DNA of 64,000 nt from Juglans regia (Eukaryota; Streptophyta; Magnoliopsida; Fagales; Juglandaceae). The notes below the pieces were generated by a model. The model did not search any database. It was not told the DNA's origin and was given only the letters and a program-made list of their open reading frames with translations. Numbering within the stretch: position 1 is the stretch's first letter; each line of letters starts with the position of its first letter. Both the position numbers and the translations under genes were made by a program. The stretch covers positions 185,373 to 249,372 of the forward strand of contig NC_049904.1 in NCBI RefSeq assembly GCF_001411555.2. The letters are read 5' to 3'. Positions 58,381 through 64,000 of this stretch are shown here, piece by piece.

Positions 58381-59640
58381 ATCCCAATACCTAAACCCAC
58401 TCCCCCTTCTCAAGACCCACTCTCGGACTCTAATCTCTCAGCCCCCCTCTCTCTCGCACCCTCCGTCGTCACCCATCATCGTTCGGAGTTTACACCGTCA
58501 CCAAGCACCCCTAACATTTTTGCGTTTTCTCTCAAGTTCTAAGCCTTTGTAAGTATCCCTAAAGTTGAAACCCATATAGAAATTTTTTTAAGTTTTATGA
58601 AGGATTGAACTATTGAGGATGGGATTGATCAATAGATTTGGAGGATGGGATTATGTTTTGTGTGCTATGGAGATTGGATTGTGATTGTATTTTGTGTATG
58701 TTAATTTAGGATCTTGGATTGAAACCATAAATTATGTTAGGATTTTTGGTTGAAACCCAAGTATTTAGGGATTTCAATTTGAAAGCCCAATGTGTTTTGG
58801 GTTTCAATTTTGAAACCTCAAAATAGTTTTGGGGTTTCAATATAGTAATTTTGGGGTTTCAATTTTGAAACCCCAATCAATTGTGATGTTAATGATTGTA
58901 TGATTTTAATTATTGTGTATTTTTGCATCATGTCATGTAACTGTGAGTCAACGAGAATGGATACTGAGTTAAGTCCAAATACTGGCGTTAGTGCTAGCTC
59001 CCCTGTCCCTATTATTACCACCACACCAACCCCTACCCTATACTCATAGGCCCACCAAAGAAGAAACAAGCTTCATTGTGTGGACTCACTTCACCAAGTT
59101 AAAGGGTAATATCCCCAATGACCCTCAAGTTAAGTGTAACCATTGTGGTAAGGTGTATAAATGTCATTACAAAAGACATGGAACATCTCAATTGAAGGTC
59201 CACTTAGAAGAAAATGCAAAAAGAGTCTAATTAGACATTCTTTAAAAGAAAATAGTCAATTTAGATTAGAGATTGGATTTAAAAAAATGGCGGATGAGAG
59301 TAGCAAGATGAAATATTAAAGAGGTATATAAAGTATGATTCAGAGGAGTGTAAGAGAACACCTATCTCGTATAGTCATTGATACTCACAAATTAATGCCT
59401 CCAAGTATAAAAGCAAAACAAGTATATTGGGTGAGCCTCCAATGTCATTTCCTAGGGGACAATGGGTGTCACCAGTTTTACAATGCACACAAAAAAATGT
59501 ATAAGAAAAAAATAATCACAAGATAAAATGACTAGTTGTGTTGTGAGTTTTATATATGAACAAGGGTTTACAAAATTAAAGAATGAACTATGGAATATAT
59601 ACAGAGGATGTGGGGAACATAGATGCAAGTATCCAATTGT
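58380..59640 (+). pseudogene. BED zinc-finger (hAT transposase-like) remnant
   Basis: A CT-rich leader (58380-58550) ends in a good donor, CTTT|GTAAGTAT. After an intron-like AT-rich stretch, an ATG at about 58960 opens a short frame. The BED-finger frame continues at about 59050-59229: 'TSFIVWTHFTKLK', 'DPQVKCNHCGKVYKCHYK', 'GTSQLKVHL', with the Cys-x2-Cys and distal His of ZBED proteins found at the start of plant hAT transposases. A 1-nt shift (TAG near 59048) separates the ATG from the finger, and stops follow at 59229 and beyond. No dimerisation domain was found. Most likely a decayed hAT gene, domesticated or not. Confidence 0.65.
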
Positions 59641-61590
59641 ATTTCAGTGAAAATTTTAGGTTTCATTTTGAAGATAAAAACATTAATGAGATTTAAAATC
59701 CATAGACAGTGAAATTAAAAACTCTTTATGTATCTAAACAGATTTACACAAAATCAATGCAACCAAACTCTGAATTAAGAAAAGTCTAAGAAACAGTTTA
59801 ACAAACATTTGGACTGCAGGTTAAGGTTTTGTTGGAATCGTATAAAAGTTTGAATTGTTAAGTGCTATCCACTGTTATTAACCCAATCAAGAATCAACAA
59901 CTTGAAATGAAACACGCAAACTCATATTTACCACAAATACTTGAAATACTTCATTAGATTAGTAACTAACATCGTGTTTTGCTCTCAGTAAAAGGAATCA
60001 TTAATTGATTCAAGGTTCTGTTGTGTCGTGAGTCTACAATAAATCAAGACAAGAAATTCCTCAAATATATACAAATCGTGTTTATCAACTTAATGTAGAG
60101 AATAAAATGGAACTCGCAGAATCCAAACAAGTAACGAAACAAATAAAAACCCTTCCCCTGCAATCCAAGTTTTAGATCTAGCCTCACATCATCATTTCGA
60201 TGATGAATACCAGGCACAGCAAAAACCCTAACATGTATTTATAAGATATTCAGAAAATCATATAAAGAAAATCCTAGCACTTTCCACAAACAGAATGCCC
60301 TTTCCTCTGGTCCTCCCAGTCCTTTTATCCTAATCTCCATCGCCTTTTTCTCTCTCTATATCAGATTCTTTCTTTCACGGATTTGCACCTCAAGAGTTTT
60401 CTCACTTTCCTTCTACAGGTATCTAGAGCCTTTTGTTGGTCCCTTCTCTTTTCTTTCTTCTCAATACAAGGTTGTCGTCCCTTGTAAGGATTATGGGCCA
60501 AGTTTGGGTTTGAGGCATCGTGTGGCCTTTGGCCATGAATCCTGCACTAGAATAATTCCCATGTGTTAGTATGCCTCACAACAGGGCCCAACGTTAATAT
60601 GGAAATGGGCCTTTTAATCATTTTGCCTATTATTAAGAGCATCTCTTCAAAATATTGAGTATCTTAGCATTTGAGAATATATCCTACTAAATCAAGTTAT
60701 TTCGAACTAATCACACCCCCAACTAACTTGTTGCTAGTCTCTTAGCAAATAAGTGATCAACAAATCATAAGAAATGAGATTCCATTTAAACACTGATGCA
60801 TTTGAACATCCTTACCAAGAATCAGATTTGTTGAGTCCAAAAATACTAAAATTAATCAGACCAGACACTCAGATCCTAAGAGGAATTTATACATTAATTT
60901 TTCAAACAACCAAGATAAGTGAGTAGAGAAGGATACAACTTACTATTGAGTGCACAATTGTGTGTATAGATTCCAAGGTCGACCACCAAATGTCATTAAA
61001 TGTCTCATTCATAGCAGCTAATCAAGAAAGACCAAATAATCTTACTCCAATTCAAAACTATTGTAATAGTGGCTATCACGCTACTACACTTTAAAAGGCC
61101 CCTTCTTTTTTTTTTTTTAAACGACACCGGTAGTAGACAACCTTTTCCACTACATAGCTTTTATTATTACAATTATATATATATATATATATATTATCGA
61201 TCCTTGGCTTGTCCCTTTTCTCCATTGGTTTTCCTTTTCAGTACTTAGTCACGTTTCTTCCTAAGCCATTAGGATATGGTTCATTAGAGCTTTAAACAAC
61301 TACTAGTCTGATTAATTAATGGCACAAAGGTGTCTTTCTAGGCATTCTAAGTGTATGTGGTATGTGGTGGCAAATTTCAGCAAGACCCTTCTTAAACAAA
61401 CTTTCTCTTGGTTCTAGTAACAAAAGAAAATGGATAAACACCTATCTTGACCTAAGTTCTGAAAGAAAATTTCAAAGTTTTTTTTTCTAGCTTCATCAAA
61501 TATGTTCAAGGCATCTAAGTTCGAAAGATAAGCCCAGTGCCGCTATTTCTTGAGTTATGGCATGCAAAGCGAAAGTTAAAGCTTTACCCC
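59641..61590. other. Probable LTR and flank of the minus-strand gypsy element; no gene
   Basis: AT-rich sequence containing a (TA)n tract (about 61160-61193) and poly-T. Because the pol gene to the right runs on the minus strand and a polypurine-like tract lies at 61583-61606, the element's 3' LTR should lie here. With no second LTR in the window it cannot be delimited. Confidence 0.35.
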
Positions 61591-64000
61591 CTCCCCCCAA
61601 CTAGAAATCAACATTGTCCTCAATGTATCAAAAATAGCAGTTTCCAAAAGAGAATAATACGAGAGCAGAGAAAGGATTTGAGAGAAGTGAGTACCTGAGT
61701 GGTGTTGAAAATAAACAAGAAGAGAGAGAGCAAATATAGCAACAAAAAATTAATTTGGAATGATAAAAAAATGAAATGTGTTGCAAAACAGAGAAGAAAA
61801 CAAACTATAGAAATTAGACCTAATTGGCTGAAAAATCAATGGGGTCAAGTAAATTTATAGTGGAATCCTTAGATGAAAAAGTAGATAGGAAGGGTTTAAG
61901 TCTTTGACCATTTACTTTGGAAGTTTTTCCATTTTGAGGGTTTATGAGTTCCACAGCACCATAGTGAAAAATAGACTTTACCAAGTATGGACCACTCCAT
62001 CGAGATCTTAACTTGTTGGTCTGGTTCGAATGACTTCCTTTGAATGTGCTTATCATGGAAGTGCTTTATACGTTCCTTGGACAATTTAGACTTATCATAA
62101 ACATCTCTTCTAAGCTCCTCCAGTTCAGTAATCTGTAGTTTTCTTACCAAACCAGCTTGATCAGTATCAAAATTAAATTGTTTGATAATCCAATATGCCC
62201 TATGTTCTAATTCCATAGGTAAATGACATGCTCTTCCATACACCAATCTATATGGTGACATTCCCAAGATGGTTTTATAGGCAGTCCTATAGGCCCAATG
62301 GGCATCAGACAATCGCAAAGACCAATCTTTTCTATTGGGATTGACAGTTTTCTCCAGAATATTTTTTATCTTCCTATTGGCTAATTCAACTTGTCCATTT
62401 GTTTGAGAATGGTATGGTGTAGAAATCTTGTGATGGATACCATATTGTTTCATCAAGGATGAGAATGGCTTGTTACAGAAATGAGTATCATTATCATTGA
62501 TTATGGCCTTAGGCATGCCAAATCTTGCAAAAATATTTTATTTTAGAAATTTTAAAACAATTTGATGGTCACTATTTCTGCAAGGGTTTGCCCCAACCCA
62601 TTTAAAAATATAGTCAACAGAAACAAAATGTATAGATAGCCATAAGATGAAGGAAATGATCCTATAAAATCTATTCCCCAACAATCAAAAATCTCAATTA
62701 CTAAAATGGGTTGCATAGACATCATATTTCTCTTAATTATTCCTTCTTAGTTTTTTACAAGGTTCACAAGTCTTACAAAAATTATAAGCATCTTTGAACA
62801 TATTTGGCCAATAAAACCCACTTTGTAATATTTTTGCTACTGTTATGTGGGTTGAAAAGTGTTCCCACAAGCTTTAGAATGGCAAAAAGAGAGTATGGCA
62901 GAAATTTCATTGTTAGGAACACACTTCCTAATTATTTGATCAGAACAATATTTAAACAGGTAATGATCATCATAGAAGAAAGACTTAGCCTCAGTTTTTA
63001 GCCTTCTATTATCCTGAGCTGTCTAATGAGGTGGGGTTTGTCCTGTGACCAGAAAATTAACCAAGTTAGCATACCAAGGAAGATTATTAATTGAAAAAAG
63101 TTGTTCATCAGAAAAACAGTCAGGAATTAAAAAGGATTGAATAGATGATTCCAGTATATGTCGAGACAAATGATCAGCTACCACATTTTCCACCCCCTTC
63201 CTGGCCTTTATTGTGATATCAAATTCTTGCAGCAGGAGTATCCTCCTAATCAGCCTTGGCTTTGCATCTTTCTTGGTTAAGAAGAATTTAAGTGTTGCAT
63301 GATCAGTGAAGATAATGATAGATGAACCAAATAAATATGCTCTGAATTTGTCTAAAGCAAACACTGTAGCTGGCAGTTCTTTTTTTGTGGTGGAATAAAT
63401 TTTTTAAGCATTGTTTAAAGTCTTACTAGCCTACTATATAACCTATGGCAGTTTGTTTTTTTACTGCCTAAGTGCAGCTCCTAAAGCAAAGTCACTAGCA
63501 TCACACATTATTTAAAGGGGAGAGTCCAATCTAGTGGTTGAATGACAGGTGCAGTGATGAGAAAAGATTTTAAATGATCAAAAAAAAGGTTTGACAGACC
63601 TCAGTCCATACAAAACTGACATCATGCATTAATAATTGGCAAAAAGGCATAGAAATAGAACTGAAACTTTTTATGAATCTCCTATAAAACCCGGCAAGGC
63701 CTAAAAAAGATCTAACATCTTTCACACTACTAGGCACAGGAAAATTTGAAATCAGGTATATTTTAGATTTGTCAACCTCAATGCCTTGTGAAGATACAAT
63801 ATGACCATGGACTATTCCTTGTTGTACCATAAAATGGCATTTCTCTCAGTTTAATAATAACTGTTTTTCTTCACACCTGGTCAAAACAATTTTTAAGTTA
63901 GCCAAACAGGAATCAAATTAATTTCCAAATACTGAGAAATCATCCATAAAAACCCTACAATATATTCAATTAAGTCATTGAAAATGCTTAACATGCATCT
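61583..64000 (-). mobile_element. Ty3/gypsy retrotransposon, Athila-like pol, partial
   Basis: Minus-strand pol remnants in the order RT - RNase H - integrase. RT: catalytic 'FMDDFSVFG' at about 63930-63960, then 'KCHFMVQQGIVHGHIV', 'GIEVDKSKI' and 'VRSFLGLAGFYRRFIKSF' (63570-63830). RNase H: 'FTDHATLKFFLTKKDAKPRL' and 'VVADHLSR' (63023-63364). Integrase: '[20 protein letters not shown]', '[20 protein letters not shown]' (61896-62516). C-terminus '[14 protein letters not shown]' in another frame (61820-62056). Stops and frameshifts break every domain. After pol comes 'attgaggacaatg' and a G-rich polypurine tract (minus strand of 61583-61625), a pattern I associate with Athila/Tat elements. 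The 5' part lies beyond 64000. Confidence 0.88.
61896..62516 (-). pseudogene. Gypsy integrase remnant
   Basis: A 206-codon open frame covering most of the integrase core: '[14 protein letters not shown]' (second catalytic Asp region), '[18 protein letters not shown]' (catalytic Glu) and '[16 protein letters not shown]'. The zinc-binding HHCC head upstream is scrambled by stops. At about 62030 the frame slips by one base and the C-terminal domain continues in the neighbouring frame to 61820. Cannot yield an intact integrase. Confidence 0.85.

Overview
The window is nuclear DNA of a woody eudicot. Genes have spliced introns with GT-AG borders, intergenic DNA is AT-rich, and plant LTR elements, LINEs, SINEs and MITEs are abundant. 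The MITE and LINE families (Tourist-type ends around GTTTGG with 'ctcatctcaactcatctca' interiors; hAT-type ends TAGGGGTG) suggest Juglandaceae or another Fagales tree. That is inference from remembered repeat types, not a search.

Two genes look complete. One (+, about 26.6-37.1 kb) is a KORRIGAN-type membrane-anchored GH9 endo-1,4-beta-glucanase with six coding exons and about 620 residues. The other (-, about 46.6-56.9 kb) is a mitochondrial-type methylenetetrahydrofolate dehydrogenase/cyclohydrolase (FOLD1-like) with five coding exons and about 367 residues. A third small gene (+, 15.6-16.1 kb) encodes a GRF zinc-finger/coiled-coil/membrane-segment protein of the At4g04775-like type.

Layout. 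0.7-1.6 kb: fragments of a purine permease (AZG) and a cellulose synthase lying back to back. 2.1-5.2 kb: a tandem duplication of the 5' end of an NFD4-like (nodulin-like MFS) transporter gene, with both copies cut off by retroelement DNA. 5.2-10.4 kb: the 3' part of a Tat-like LTR retrotransposon with tandem repeats, an antisense 'gypsy type transposon' ORF and an LTR. 13.2-26.15 kb: a block bracketed by a 134-bp direct repeat, holding the GRF gene, a mannanase pseudogene and a FAR1-related pseudogene. 26.6-37.1 kb: KORRIGAN, whose 5.2-kb first intron holds a LINE with a 13-bp target duplication, and the LINE itself holds a SINE. 40.4-46.4 kb: a Ty1/copia element with both LTRs. 46.6-56.9 kb: FOLD, whose 7.25-kb second intron is full of small transposons. 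58.4-59.6 kb: a BED-finger (hAT) remnant. 61.6-64 kb: a minus-strand Athila-like Ty3/gypsy pol running off the window.

The functional genes are unrelated (cell wall/cellulose synthesis and one-carbon folate metabolism) and are not a cluster. The least ordinary signals are: four micro-insertions made of little more than a LINE/SINE 3' tail flanked by target duplications; the direct-repeat-bracketed 12.8-kb block with two convergent zinc-finger genes; the antisense spliced ORF inside the Tat-like element; and precise target-site footprints for several MITEs inside introns. I found no convincing novel gene system.
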